Assembly (NCBI RefSeq): GCF_027257875.1
Contig: NZ_JAPVQY010000001.1
Location: forward strand, 124,001-188,000
DNA length: 64,000 nt
Origin: Burkholderia sp. IMCC1007
GTDB lineage: Bacteria > Pseudomonadota > Gammaproteobacteria > Burkholderiales > Burkholderiaceae
Reading direction: 5' to 3'
In this document: one piece after another, positions 1-8,101 of the stretch
Layout of the letters: each line of letters begins with the position of its first letter
Numbering within the stretch: position 1 is the first letter of the stretch
Position numbers and translations under genes: made by a program
The notes under the pieces: generated by a model
What the model was told of the DNA's origin: nothing
Databases searched by the model: none
The model's input: only the letters and a program-made list of their open reading frames with translations

Positions 1-35
1 GCTCAGCGGGCGCGGCGGCGCAGATCGGTGCCCCG

Positions 36-422
36 GTGCCCCTGTCGAAGGCCATCGCGGGTCTGACGAGGCCGGCCACGGCTGCGAAGTACCACAACAG
101 GAAGTGCGAGCACGACGGCATTCGCTTCGATAGCGAGAAAGAGCGTTCGCGCTATTTCGAGCTCGTTCAAATGCAGGCGGCTGGGCTGATCCGGGATCTG
201 CGGCTCCAGGTGCCGTTCGTTCTGACCGCGCGAATGCAGCGAGACAACGGGACGTGGGAACGCGCCTCGAAATACGTGGCGGATTTCGTCTACGTCGACG
301 GTGCCACGGGAAAGCAGGTGATCGAGGACGTGAAGTCGCCGATCACCCGAAAGAACGCAACGTACATCCAAAAGCGGAAAACCATGCTGGCGACGCATGG
401 GATCACGATCAAGGAGGTTTGA
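36..422 (+). CDS. DUF1064 phage protein (nuclease-like), possibly 5'-truncated
   Basis: A 128-residue protein if it starts at the GTG at 36, but the frame stays open to the window edge, so the true start may lie outside. The pattern KYHNRKCEHDGIRFDSEKE, then YVADFVY, VIEDVKS and a C-terminal KRKTMLATHGI, fits DUF1064. Members are small phage proteins, and the conserved D...E.K residues (ADF, EDVKS) suggest a restriction-endonuclease-like core. It is the first of a tightly packed series of small phage genes, and its stop overlaps the next ATG. Family assignment is fairly firm; a nuclease role is inferred. Confidence 0.7.
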   Translation: MPLSKAIAGLTRPATAAKYHNRKCEHDGIRFDSEKERSRYFELVQMQAAGLIRDLRLQVPFVLTARMQRDNGTWERASKYVADFVYVDGATGKQVIEDVKSPITRKNATYIQKRKTMLATHGITIKEV

Positions 423-1006
423 TGGAAGGCAAGCGCCCGTGGCGGAAATGGAGCGAGCAGGAAGAGGCGGATCTGCGTCGCGTATGGGTTGCAGACGGCC
501 CGATGAAGCAATACCTGGATCTCTTCAACGGCCGGCGCGTCGAGGCCGTCTTGACGCATGGTTTGCAAATCGGCTTGGGCGTTCGGCCGAACAGGAATGC
601 TCGGGTCCGTGATCCGAACGCGTCGGCAATCCTGCGTGTATTGGCACAAGGCCCCATGGAATCGCTTGAACTGTCGGCGAAAACGGGCATCTCCCGACGC
701 ACTGTCATGAAGCACCTGAAGGCATTGCATGCGTCCGGGAAGGTCCATATCGCGCGGTGGGAGCGATTCTGCCCAAGCGGATACCCGGCGCGTGTCTATG
801 CCGTCGGCAAGCGGAAGGATGCGCCCCGGCCGGTGCCACGCACGCCTGGTCAGAAATTCCGCGATCGCATGACGGATCTGCGGAATAACCGTCCAGACGA
901 ATACATGCGAGTGATGGCGCGGCGACGCGCGAATGCCTCGAAGCGCGCCGGCGCGGCGCAACGGGACATCGCGGCCAGCGCGCTCTTTGGGATAGCGACT
1001 GCATGA
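422..1006 (+). CDS. Winged-helix DNA-binding phage protein
   Basis: A 194-residue protein starting at the ATG that overlaps the upstream stop (ATGA), with a strong AAGGAGG at 411-417. Residues about 67-115 (ILRVLAQGPMESLELSAKTG, then SRRTVMKHLKALHASGKV) form a clear helix-turn-helix with a wing, as in ArsR/MarR-type modules that judge promoter state. The N-terminus is Trp/Glu-rich and the C-terminus very basic (MARRRANASKRAG). It lies among early/late regulatory genes left of the head module, so a regulator of phage transcription is plausible. No specific family is recognised. Confidence 0.6.
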   Translation: MEGKRPWRKWSEQEEADLRRVWVADGPMKQYLDLFNGRRVEAVLTHGLQIGLGVRPNRNARVRDPNASAILRVLAQGPMESLELSAKTGISRRTVMKHLKALHASGKVHIARWERFCPSGYPARVYAVGKRKDAPRPVPRTPGQKFRDRMTDLRNNRPDEYMRVMARRRANASKRAGAAQRDIAASALFGIATA

Positions 1007-1458
1007 AGCGCTCAGGTTTCGGGCCGCGCAAGACTCCGATGGCGCGTGGTTCGTGGTCCCGGAAAAGCTCACCTCTGCCAGAACAGGCCCCGCGAAAGAC
1101 CGCGATGAAGCATCGAGCGAAGCGGCCGACAGTTGCCGAAGGCTCGAAGTATCTGGCGGCCTGCCGCGGCGAGCCGTGTTACCTGCGCGTGCCGGGCCTT
1201 TGTCGGCGGAACCCGATCGACGAAACCGTGGTGCCGTGTCACTCGAACCAATCGCGCCACGGGAAAGCTGGCTGGCTGAAGGCAAAGAACGAGTTCACGG
1301 TTCCCGGCTGCGGCGCATGCCACGCCTGGATCGACCAGAACCACGTCGGCACGCCGAGACAGGTCAAGTTCGATGTGTGGGACCGGGCATACGAGGAATG
1401 GGCGCCAGTGCGCGCCCGAAAGATGGGAATCGTGGAGGACGCGTGCGACTTGTCGTGA
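1003..1458 (+). CDS. DUF1364 (YbcO-like) putative nuclease
   Basis: A 151-residue protein whose ATG overlaps the preceding TGA. The second half has the pattern of lambdoid YbcO proteins: CRGEPCYLRVPGLC, then a conserved His in VPCHSN, then GCGACHAWID. These Cys and His residues look like a metal site of the HNH/beta-beta-alpha-metal type. The N-terminal 45 residues are basic and low in complexity (RKTPMARGSWSRKSS), typical of the family. In lambdoid phages this gene lies in the NinB-NinG/RusA recombination neighbourhood before the antiterminator. Nuclease activity is inferred from family, not shown. Confidence 0.7.
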   Translation: MKRSGFGPRKTPMARGSWSRKSSPLPEQAPRKTAMKHRAKRPTVAEGSKYLAACRGEPCYLRVPGLCRRNPIDETVVPCHSNQSRHGKAGWLKAKNEFTVPGCGACHAWIDQNHVGTPRQVKFDVWDRAYEEWAPVRARKMGIVEDACDLS

Positions 1459-1757
1459 AGATGTCTCTGCCGGCCGTACGGCACTGGCGCTACTGCCGTG
1501 CGAACTGGGTGACGTTCGAATGTCGCGCGGTTCGCCTCCGCGGTCCGGTTCGCCAAGGAACACCGGCGAAACCAGCGCCCGCGTGGATTTATGCCGACGT
1601 GATCGTGCCGGAGCAATACCGAAATCAGGCAGCGCCGCACGCGTGGAATCCGGACGGCACGTATCCGGTCGAGGTGCCGGTGAATTGGAACGCGAAGACG
1701 CTGGCTCCGTTTCTGGCGAGCGGCGATCTCGAATGGAACGTCGGAGGTGGCAATTGA
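1443..1757 (+). CDS. Hypothetical phage protein
   Basis: Roughly 104 residues, overlapping the 3' end of the DUF1364 gene by 16 bp. The GTG at 1443 follows GGAGG at 1434-1438 with a short spacer; GTG 1455 and ATG 1461 are alternatives. The protein is basic at the N-terminus, then has a compact Pro/Trp-rich part (PAWIYADVIVPEQYRN) and ends in GGGN. I do not recognise the family. Its support as a gene is the coupling at both ends. Confidence 0.55.
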   Translation: MRLVVKMSLPAVRHWRYCRANWVTFECRAVRLRGPVRQGTPAKPAPAWIYADVIVPEQYRNQAAPHAWNPDGTYPVEVPVNWNAKTLAPFLASGDLEWNVGGGN

Positions 1758-1993
1758 GCGAAATCACATGCATCGAACTGTCGTCGATTCCGGCCCCGCT
1801 GGCAGACAGTGCAACGCGTCGGGCTGACGACGTATCGGGGGACCGACTGGTCGCGTTTAGCGGTTGCCCTGTGGTCGGGCGCGAGGTTGATAACGGGGAA
1901 ATCGAATTTCCGTTCCCGCGCGGCGTCGAGCTGCGCGAGTCGCTCATCGACTGGATGCTGTACTGGGGCATTCCTTTTCGAGTGATGCCGTGA
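1754..1993 (+). CDS. Small hypothetical phage protein (TTG start)
   Basis: A 79-residue protein. The start is set by GGAGG at 1743-1747, six bases before a TTG at 1754 that overlaps the upstream TGA (TTGA). The sequence (LSEITCIELSSIPAPLADSA ... FPRGVELRESLIDWMLYWGI) is acidic and has no recognisable domain. It belongs to the translationally coupled string of small genes. Confidence 0.55.
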   Translation: MSEITCIELSSIPAPLADSATRRADDVSGDRLVAFSGCPVVGREVDNGEIEFPFPRGVELRESLIDWMLYWGIPFRVMP

Positions 1994-2253
1994 TGAGCAC
2001 GGCACAACATCCAAAGGGCGGCCCGCTGGCGCGGCTCGCGGGCCTCTGGGCGAACGAGCCTGCATTCCTTGAGTGGATGCGATCGATCGGCCAGCCAGCG
2101 AACACGCCGGCCGACGCCGCCGAGTTCGTCCGAGCCCGCTGCTGCATTGAAAGCCGCGCCGAGCTCGACCACGACGCCCGCGCAAAAGCCCGGTTCGATC
2201 AGTACATCCGTGGCCCGTATTCCAAGCACCGCGCCGCAGCCGGATTGCGATAA
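1993..2253 (+). CDS. Conserved small phage protein
   Basis: An 86-residue protein starting at the ATG that overlaps the previous stop (a GTG one codon earlier is possible). It reads as a helical protein: LWANEPAFLEWMRSIG, then NTPADAAEFVRARCCI, SRAELDHDARAKARFDQ, and a C-terminal IRGPYSKH. This layout (aromatic start, an RxxCxxxSRAELD block, then RGPY/F) resembles a short protein common in lambdoid early regions whose role is unknown to me. Good coding support, no function. Confidence 0.6.
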   Translation: MSTAQHPKGGPLARLAGLWANEPAFLEWMRSIGQPANTPADAAEFVRARCCIESRAELDHDARAKARFDQYIRGPYSKHRAAAGLR

Positions 2254-2278
2254 ATCCAAATTCGACACCAGGACGAAC

Positions 2279-2677
2279 ATGACGCCCGATCAGAGCCAAC
2301 AAATCGAAGAACTCTTGCTGACCTGGTACCGCTGGCAAATCCGCCAGTCACATGCCGAGACGCTGTCGCACTTTTACCGTCCGGAGGACCGGACCTGCCG
2401 CGGCTACGTGACGCCGACGACGGACGAGGAGGATGACGAGGATGCATATCAGTGGGCTGACGATCGACAGTCTGAGCAGGTGCAGCTGTGCGTCGACATG
2501 CTGGCTGCTGAGCAGCGCGCGGCGATCTCCGTGAGCATGCGCAACAAGGAATGCGGCGCGAACGTCTGGAGCAATGGCCGCGCCGGCGCGCAGCATGCGA
2601 CATATCAGGGAGCCAAGGATGCGCTATTGCCCCTGCTGCTGGCAAAGCATCTGGTCAAGGTGGGAGAGACGGCGTGA
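2279..2677 (+). CDS. Hypothetical phage protein
   Basis: A 132-residue acidic protein from the ATG at 2279, with AGGA just upstream. The N-terminal helix is amphipathic (QIEELLLTWYRWQIRQSHAE), the centre is very acidic (PTTDEEDDEDAYQWADD), and a C-terminal helical block (AKDALLPLLLAKHLVK) follows. Its place just before the late region is where some lambdoid phages keep antitermination factors, and a C-terminal ALLPLLLAKHL helix would be compatible. I see no Q-type zinc motif, so that role is only a possibility. The next gene's GTG overlaps its stop. Confidence 0.5.
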   Translation: MTPDQSQQIEELLLTWYRWQIRQSHAETLSHFYRPEDRTCRGYVTPTTDEEDDEDAYQWADDRQSEQVQLCVDMLAAEQRAAISVSMRNKECGANVWSNGRAGAQHATYQGAKDALLPLLLAKHLVKVGETA

Positions 2678-2985
2678 AAATCTACATCGCTGGCCCAATG
2701 ACCGGCCATCCTCATTTCAATTTTCCAACGTTCCATGCCTAGGCCGCGCGCCTCCGTGCGCTCGGCTATGAGGTCATCAATCCAGCCGAGCTGAACGCCG
2801 ACCCATCGGCTGGGTGGCTAGAGTGCATGCGGACGGACATCAAGCATCTTGTCGATTGCGATGCGATCGCCATGCTCGAAGGGTGGCAGACATCGCGCGG
2901 AGCGTCGCTCGAATACACGATTGCGCTGACGCTGGGGCACGCTGTCTTTCGTGCTGTCGAAATCATAGAGGGAGTGACCGCATGA
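2674..2985 (+). pseudogene. DUF4406 deoxyribosyltransferase-like gene with in-frame amber codon
   Basis: The reading frame begins with MKIYIAGPMTGHPHFNFPTF, the typical start of DUF4406 (nucleoside 2-deoxyribosyltransferase-like) proteins. At 2740-2742 (codon 23) there is a TAG. The frame then continues without another stop to 2985 with the rest of the family pattern: AARLRALGYEVINPAELN, then GWLECMRTDIKHLVDCDAIA and EGWQTSRGASLEYTIAL. Only one codon separates the gene from being intact, and no frameshift is needed. It is either a recent nonsense mutation or an amber codon read by a suppressor. The start overlaps the previous stop and the end overlaps the next ATG, so operon coupling is preserved. 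Confidence 0.85.
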
Positions 2986-3227
2986 AGCTCTGTGTCAACT
3001 GGCAATACTATGATCGGAACGCGCGCCCGCCGGCTCCGAAGGACGGACGTGTGCCGATCGCCGTCCCGCCGCCGGGCATGGCGCTTTGCCTCCATCCGAG
3101 CACGATGGATCGAACGAGCCTCATCACGGGCCGGCCTGTCCGATACACTGACCGCGCGGGCGTCGGTCATGAGCGCTATATCCCGCACTTACGCCGTCAT
3201 TTTGTTGAATTGCAGCCGCCCAAATAG
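2982..3227 (+). CDS. Small hypothetical phage protein
   Basis: An 81-residue protein whose ATG overlaps the stop of the DUF4406 frame. It is Pro- and His-rich (RNARPPAPKDGRVPIAV, then HERYIPHLRRHFVEL). No known domain. It closes the overlapping early string. Translation of this gene may depend on ribosomes passing the amber-interrupted gene upstream, so it could be affected by that mutation. Confidence 0.5.
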   Translation: MKLCVNWQYYDRNARPPAPKDGRVPIAVPPPGMALCLHPSTMDRTSLITGRPVRYTDRAGVGHERYIPHLRRHFVELQPPK

Positions 3228-3314
3228 GAGGACGCGCGAAAATGACAGTCTAGGAACTGATAGTGCTGCGTGACATTGCTGTGTCAATGTTCCAATCGTT
3301 ACGGGGATGAAAGA

Positions 3315-3812
3315 ATGCGAGTGAAGGACGCGAACAAAGAATTGGCCGCAAAGATGTTTTACAACCAATTGCCGGAGGAGGTGCGCACCCTCCTAGGCGC
3401 GCGAATCGAATCAGCGAACGATGCCTTGACGCAGGGAGTCATTGACTGGGGCTTCGAGGTGATGAAACACCTCGCGATTTTCAACGGCGCCGGCCTCGCT
3501 GGTGCTTCTGCAATTGCGCAAGCATATAGTAATGATCCGACTGTCCATACAGTCGCGCTCCAGGCAGTTCACCTGTTTGTCGCCGGCTTGATGGTCGCGC
3601 TTGTAACGATGGTCGCTTCCTACCTGATTGCATTCCTTTGCTTGTTCAAATTGCCTCTCCGATGGGCTGAAGTGTTGCTGAACCGGAAGCCGCTGGGGCA
3701 TTTGCGAGTGCCGACGCGCTATTTGATAGGCTCCGGGATTGTATGGATACTCTCAGCCACCTCGATCGTACTGTTCTTCTTGGGCGCGCTGAAGGTCGTC
3801 AAGATTGCCTAG
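3315..3812 (+). CDS. Putative membrane protein
   Basis: A 165-residue protein with a soluble helical N-terminus (RVKDANKELAAKMFYNQLPE) followed by hydrophobic segments at about residues 50-68, 80-112 and 135-160 (for example FVAGLMVALVTMVASYLIAF and IVWILSATSIVLFFLGAL). I chose the ATG at 3315; a start at 3270 would add 15 residues lacking a plausible ribosome site. It stands alone between the regulatory string and two terminators. Phage membrane proteins in this position can be superinfection-exclusion or lysis-related, but nothing here decides it. Confidence 0.5.
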   Translation: MRVKDANKELAAKMFYNQLPEEVRTLLGARIESANDALTQGVIDWGFEVMKHLAIFNGAGLAGASAIAQAYSNDPTVHTVALQAVHLFVAGLMVALVTMVASYLIAFLCLFKLPLRWAEVLLNRKPLGHLRVPTRYLIGSGIVWILSATSIVLFFLGALKVVKIA

Positions 3813-3891
3813 CCCCGAAGGACACGAGAATGAAGTGCTTGCAGTCTCAATTTTTCTAGCGTACATTTTGTCCCGGGAAGATGCGTCTTTC

Positions 3892-3926
3892 AAAAGCCCG
3901 CAAGCCGAAAGGTTCGCGGGCTTTTT
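3892..3926 (+). terminator. Rho-independent terminator
   Basis: AAAAGCCCGC (3892-3901) pairs with GCGGGCTTTTT (3916-3926) around a 14-base loop, followed by a T-rich run. It lies between the membrane protein and the next gene and would end the left operon. Confidence 0.7.
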
Positions 3927-3978
3927 GCTTTTGCGTTTCGGCCTCGTTGGGTCTCCTCGTGTCGAGTGATCGACTTCC

Positions 3979-4000
3979 GCCCGGTTCGCCGGGCATTTTT
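3979..4000 (+). terminator. Rho-independent terminator with UUCG loop
   Basis: GCCCGG (3979-3984), loop TTCG, then CCGGGC (3989-3994) and ATTTTTATTTTT. This is a perfect six-pair stem with a stable tetraloop, in tandem with the terminator 60 bp upstream and only about 20 bp before the next ATG. Confidence 0.75.
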
Positions 4001-4015
4001 ATTTTTGGTGCTGAA

Positions 4016-4306
4016 ATGGCGCGTTCTCCGAAGAAGGCAGAGGCGAGCGCCCCGCGAGTCAGTGCTGATGAGTTGTTGGCCGAGATTGCGTTCGTGCGCT
4101 CGTCGATCTGGCAAAACGGCACGCGGAAAGTCGCCGCGATCATCGCGGATGCGACCACCGACGCGGCATTGTTTCCCGAAGGATCGATCGCACTCGTGAC
4201 AGTGACGGCGTTCCCGCCGGGCTCTCCCTCGAGGATGATGCTTGATGTCCCACTGTACGCCGCCGATCCCGGTGCTGATGTGCTGCCGTCTGCATGGCTG
4301 AAATGA
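4016..4306 (+). CDS. Small hypothetical phage protein
   Basis: A 96-residue protein starting at ATG 4016, just after a terminator. The N-terminus is basic and Ala-rich (MARSPKKAEASAPRVSADE); the rest alternates hydrophobic strands (IALVTVTAFPPGSPSRMML). No family recognised. It is followed 10 bp later by another gene and both lie left of the terminase genes. Confidence 0.5.
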   Translation: MARSPKKAEASAPRVSADELLAEIAFVRSSIWQNGTRKVAAIIADATTDAALFPEGSIALVTVTAFPPGSPSRMMLDVPLYAADPGADVLPSAWLK

Positions 4307-4316
4307 GGCGCGCGCC

Positions 4317-4997
4317 ATGTTCGACATCATCGTCGATGACGACATCGCGAGATTGAGGAAGTCGCTGACCGCGCTTGAGAGGGACCAGCTTCCGTTTGCC
4401 ACTGCCATGGCATTGACCGCGGTGGCGAAGAGGGCACAGGCGGCCGAGAAATATGCAATGCCGGAGGTCTTCGATCGGCCGACGCCTTTCACCGTCAATT
4501 CGGTTGCAGTGAAGGGGGCGCGCAAAAGCGACCTCGAAGCGCGCGTGTTTGTGAAGGACATCGCGGCTGCTTACCTGGCACCGTATGAATTCGGTGGCGA
4601 TCACAAGCTGCTTGGATCGGGGAAGACATGGCTCAACCCGAAGGACAAGTCGCTCCTCAACCAATACGGCAACTTCAGCAAGACTGCGTTGAAGCGATTG
4701 CAGGCCCGGCCCGATGTCTTCATCGGGAGCATCAAGACGTCATCAGGCGAAACGATTGGCGGTGTTTGGCAGAGACCGCCAGCGGTGCGGGTCACGAAGG
4801 TTCGAGGGAAGCGAGGATCAGTCGTGCGCACGGCTGATCCTCGCGGGCACCTCAAGCTCCTAATTCGATTCGGCGATGCCCGTCCGGTGCATCAGCACCT
4901 CGAGTTTGGCGAGCGGGCGTTCGAGATCGTCGATGAAACGTTCGAAAGCGAGTTCGACTTGGCCATGCGCCAGGCCATCGCGACCGCGAAACTCTGA
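4317..4997 (+). CDS. Putative phage structural protein near the terminase genes
   Basis: A 226-residue protein. An acidic start (MFDIIVDDDIARLRKSLTAL) is followed by ALTAVAKRAQAAEKYAMPEV, a helix and fold pattern seen in minor tail/completion proteins that begin with a helix, then a basic loop and strand-rich body (VFVKDIAAAYLAPYEFGGD). It contains long basic stretches (VRVTKVRGKRGSVVR). The theme resembles lambda gpZ-like minor tail proteins, but similarity is by pattern only. Its location before the terminase, away from the tail module, is unusual for such a protein. Confidence 0.4.
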   Translation: MFDIIVDDDIARLRKSLTALERDQLPFATAMALTAVAKRAQAAEKYAMPEVFDRPTPFTVNSVAVKGARKSDLEARVFVKDIAAAYLAPYEFGGDHKLLGSGKTWLNPKDKSLLNQYGNFSKTALKRLQARPDVFIGSIKTSSGETIGGVWQRPPAVRVTKVRGKRGSVVRTADPRGHLKLLIRFGDARPVHQHLEFGERAFEIVDETFESEFDLAMRQAIATAKL

Positions 4998-5060
4998 AAT
5001 GTTGCGAAAATGACACGTTTCGGCATCAATTGTTGCGCTCGCGCAACGGAGACAGGGCGC

Positions 5061-5110
5061 TCTGCCGACCGGCGGGTCCTTCCGGCGCCCTTCTGACGCC
5101 GCGGGCACTG
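5061..5110. other. Candidate cos region
   Basis: In lambda-type phages the packaging site cos lies just upstream of the small terminase gene. The 162-bp gap here holds a GC-rich, partly symmetric block around GGCGGGTCCTTCCGGCGCCC (5071-5090) and repeats of gcgcaacg-type motifs nearby. This is inferred from position and composition only. Confidence 0.3.
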
Positions 5111-5159
5111 CGCACCGCGAATTTTCCCCAGCTATGAAGTTCGAAAGGGGTTCGCACCC

Positions 5160-5777
5160 ATGCCCCAGGGCATTTCAATTCGCGAGTTCGCGCGTCGCGA
5201 AGGCGTGTCAGACACGCTGGTCCGGAAAGCGCTGAAACTCAATAGGCTCAAGGCCTTCGACGATAAATCGCTCGATGCGGCGCTCGTCGGAACAGCGTGG
5301 CGCGAAGGCAATGTCGCAGGTGCGAACAGTGCGAACCAAAGTGCGAACCCTGGTTCGCAGGCTTCGCAGTCGGTTCGCGGTTCGCGGCCGGCGCGAACCG
5401 GCGAGCGTTTCGAGGTCCGCGACGGTGAGACTGCGGCCGATGCCGCGCGTCGACACGTCGACTCCGGCGACGAGATGCTGGATTACGCGGACGCGCTCGC
5501 GAAGAAGGAAAACTACCTCGCGCTGCTGCGGCAGCTCGAGTTCGAACAGAAGTCCGGGTCACTCGTTGATCTGGAGACCGCAACTGCAATCCTCTTCGAG
5601 GAGTTCCGGGCGCAGCGCGATGCGTGGCTTAACTGGCCGACCAGAGTAGGACCGCTGTTGGCAGCCGATCTGGGCGTCGAGGCCGACCGAGTTGTCGAGG
5701 CTCTAACCGCGCATGTCCATAAGCAAATCGCCCAGCTCGGCGAGCCCGAAGCCAATTTCTCCGAGCGAGAAGGGTAA
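5160..5777 (+). CDS. Terminase small subunit
   Basis: A 205-residue protein that would bind cos DNA and recruit the large subunit. Residues 1-35 (SIREFARREGVSDTLVRKAL) form the winged helix-turn-helix of Nu1-type small terminases. A low-complexity linker rich in Ser, Asn and Gln follows (residues about 50-80), then a helical C-terminal half (ENYLALLRQLEFEQKSGSLV) as in the oligomerisation and large-subunit-contact region. It overlaps the large-subunit gene by 65 bp. The linker DNA contains repeated GCGAACC-type motifs. Nu1 assignment is firm from fold, position and partner. Confidence 0.8.
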   Translation: MPQGISIREFARREGVSDTLVRKALKLNRLKAFDDKSLDAALVGTAWREGNVAGANSANQSANPGSQASQSVRGSRPARTGERFEVRDGETAADAARRHVDSGDEMLDYADALAKKENYLALLRQLEFEQKSGSLVDLETATAILFEEFRAQRDAWLNWPTRVGPLLAADLGVEADRVVEALTAHVHKQIAQLGEPEANFSEREG

Positions 5778-7848
5778 CCGGCTTCGCGCGGCTGTCCGCC
5801 GCGCGTGGACGCCGCCGCCACGGATAAGCGTACCGGAGTGGGCGGATCGGTACCGGAAGCTCGCGAAAGAGGCGGGCAGCACTTCGGGCAACTGGGAGAC
5901 GTCGACCGTCGAGGTCGCGCGCGGCCCGATGCTCGCGGTCACTGAGCCAGGCGTGCACGTCATTACGACGATGGTCAGCACGCAGCTGCTAAAGACTGCA
6001 TTGCTCGAGAACGTGTTCGGCTACTTCGCGCATCTGGATCCGTGTCCGATCCTGCTGCTGCAACCGAAAGAGGCCGCAGCCGAGCAGTTCAGCAAGGAGC
6101 GTATCAGCCCGATGATTCGGGTGACGCCGGTGCTGCGCGAGCTCGTCGGAACGAGCAAGACTCGCAATGCCGACGAAACGCTGCTCTTCAAGGCGTTTCC
6201 CGGTGGCTTTCTGGCACTCGCGGGCGCCGGCAGTCCTGACAACCTCGCGCGCCGGCCGGTGCGAGTCATCCTCGCCGACGAGGTCGACAAATATCCGGTG
6301 ACGCGCGAAGGCGAGCCGATCGCGCTCGCGGAAGAGCGGACAGCGACGTTCGGCGTGAATTGGCTTTCGGTGCGCGCATGCTCACCGACGGTCGAAGACG
6401 AAAGTCGGATCGAGGCCAGCTACAAGGAATCAGATCAACGGCGCGCGTCGCTCGCGTGTCCGCACTGCGGACATCGTCAGTTCCCGGACTTCTTCAAGCA
6501 TGTCGAGTGGGACAAGACGAAGGACGACAAGGGAACGGTGCTCCAGCACCATCCCAAGACAGCGCGCGTCTATTGTGAAAGCTGCGGTGTCGGCTGGTCG
6601 GAAGGTGATCGTCTCCGGGCGCTGCAGTCGGCGCGCTGGCATCAGACGAAGCCATTCGACTGCTGCGGCAGCCGGCACGTACCACTCGACGACTACGATC
6701 GTGCCTGGCGCGATGGCGACGATGCAGCAGCTGTCGACGCGATATGGGACTGGTGGGCGGACGATCGTTACGCCGTCTATCGAGCGAAATGCCCCGACTG
6801 CGGCTCGTGGCCCGTCAGTAACGAGCATGCCGGCTTTCAGGCCAGCAAGTTGTTTAGCCCATGGCAGAAGGACAAACCGTCCGACATCGCGGACAAATGG
6901 CTGAAGGCACAGGGCGACGAAGACAAGAAGCAGACCTGGTGGAACACACAGGCCGGCCTGCCGTATCGCCCGAACTCTGGTAAGGCCCTCCGCCTCGAGG
7001 CGCTCGTCTCGCGCTGCGAGCGATGGGGCGCGGAAGTGCCGGACGGCGTCGCGGTGGTTACCGTCGGCGTCGACACCCAAGACTATCGCTTCGAAGTCGA
7101 GGTCGTCGGTTGGGGGCGCAACGAGGAAAGCTGGTCGATCGCCTACGAGGTGATCGAGGGCGACATGGAAACCCCCGATCCGTGGGAGCGGCTCGATGCG
7201 CTGCTGAATCGCATCTGGTATCGCGCGGACGGCCGGCCGTTCGAGGCGATGGCAGTCTGTATCGACTCCGGCGGCCACCACACGCAGAAGGTCTACGACT
7301 TCTCGAAGGCGCGGCTTGGCCGGAAGGTCTGGGCGATCAAGGGCGAATCGGCTGTCAGCGGCAAGCGCAATCCAGTCTGGCCAGTGAAGCGGCCGACGCG
7401 GAAGACGAAGGCATCGTTCCGGCCGGTGATCATCGGCGTGAATGCGGCAAAGGACACGATTCGGAACCGCCTCCACGTCGAGGAGGCCGGGCCTGGCTAC
7501 ATGCACTTCCCGAACGATCGGGACATTGGCTACTTCGAGCAGCTGACGTCGGAGCGGTCCGTTGTGAAAGTCACGAACGGGCAGAAGTACCGGATCTGGG
7601 AGCTGCCGTCCGGGCGCGCAAACGAGGCATTGGACTGCCGCGTGTACGCGTATGCCGCGCTGTGCGGGCTGACTCACCTCGGTCTGAAGCTGAACCGGCG
7701 CGCTGACCTCGTTGCGATGCCGCTCGATTACGACGCTTCACAAAAGGCTTGGGTGCCGCAACCGGCATCTGACCAACCGGCCGCGCCGACTGCAGCACCG
7801 GCCGACGTCAAGCCGCCCAGGAAGAAACTGACGAATCGTCTCGCATAG
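5713..7848 (+). CDS. Terminase large subunit, GpA family
   Basis: A 711-residue ATPase-nuclease that cuts concatemers and drives DNA into proheads. It has the GpA layout: PPRISVPEWADRYRKL near the N-terminus, a deviant Walker A around residues 89-95 (STQLLKT) and a Walker B (VILADEVDK) near 188-196. Two Cys pairs (CPHCG, CESCG) and a further CPDCG suggest zinc binding in the middle. The nuclease domain starts near residue 450 (VGVDTQDYRFEVEVVGWG) with further acidic residues (CIDSGGHHT). Length is in the family range. Lambda gpA is the reference. Confidence 0.95.
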   Translation: MSISKSPSSASPKPISPSEKGNRLRAAVRRAWTPPPRISVPEWADRYRKLAKEAGSTSGNWETSTVEVARGPMLAVTEPGVHVITTMVSTQLLKTALLENVFGYFAHLDPCPILLLQPKEAAAEQFSKERISPMIRVTPVLRELVGTSKTRNADETLLFKAFPGGFLALAGAGSPDNLARRPVRVILADEVDKYPVTREGEPIALAEERTATFGVNWLSVRACSPTVEDESRIEASYKESDQRRASLACPHCGHRQFPDFFKHVEWDKTKDDKGTVLQHHPKTARVYCESCGVGWSEGDRLRALQSARWHQTKPFDCCGSRHVPLDDYDRAWRDGDDAAAVDAIWDWWADDRYAVYRAKCPDCGSWPVSNEHAGFQASKLFSPWQKDKPSDIADKWLKAQGDEDKKQTWWNTQAGLPYRPNSGKALRLEALVSRCERWGAEVPDGVAVVTVGVDTQDYRFEVEVVGWGRNEESWSIAYEVIEGDMETPDPWERLDALLNRIWYRADGRPFEAMAVCIDSGGHHTQKVYDFSKARLGRKVWAIKGESAVSGKRNPVWPVKRPTRKTKASFRPVIIGVNAAKDTIRNRLHVEEAGPGYMHFPNDRDIGYFEQLTSERSVVKVTNGQKYRIWELPSGRANEALDCRVYAYAALCGLTHLGLKLNRRADLVAMPLDYDASQKAWVPQPASDQPAAPTAAPADVKPPRKKLTNRLA

Positions 7849-7855
7849 GAAAGCA

Positions 7856-8101
7856 ATGGCAATCACGGACGGAATGAGCACTGCGGATATGCAGTCGAGA
7901 TTGGCCGCACTTCAGGCGGCCTATTTCGACCTTTCCTCGGGCACGAAGATCGTGACGGCCACGTATAACCAGGGGGACGGGACGAAGTCGGTCACATATC
8001 AGCAAAGCGATCTCGCACAGATCAGAAAAGCGATCGAGATGCTGCAAATGGCTCTCGGTCTCATTCCTCGCTACCACCGAGCACGTAGGGTGCTGTTTTA
8101 A
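7856..8101 (+). CDS. gpW-like head-tail joining protein
   Basis: An 81-residue protein in the lambda W slot between terminase and portal. The pattern of two helices (STADMQSRLAALQAAYFDLS, then LAQIRKAIEMLQMALG) with a short strand pair between them (SVTYQQSD) fits gpW, which seals the portal after packaging. Its stop overlaps the portal ATG. Confidence 0.85.
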   Translation: MAITDGMSTADMQSRLAALQAAYFDLSSGTKIVTATYNQGDGTKSVTYQQSDLAQIRKAIEMLQMALGLIPRYHRARRVLF

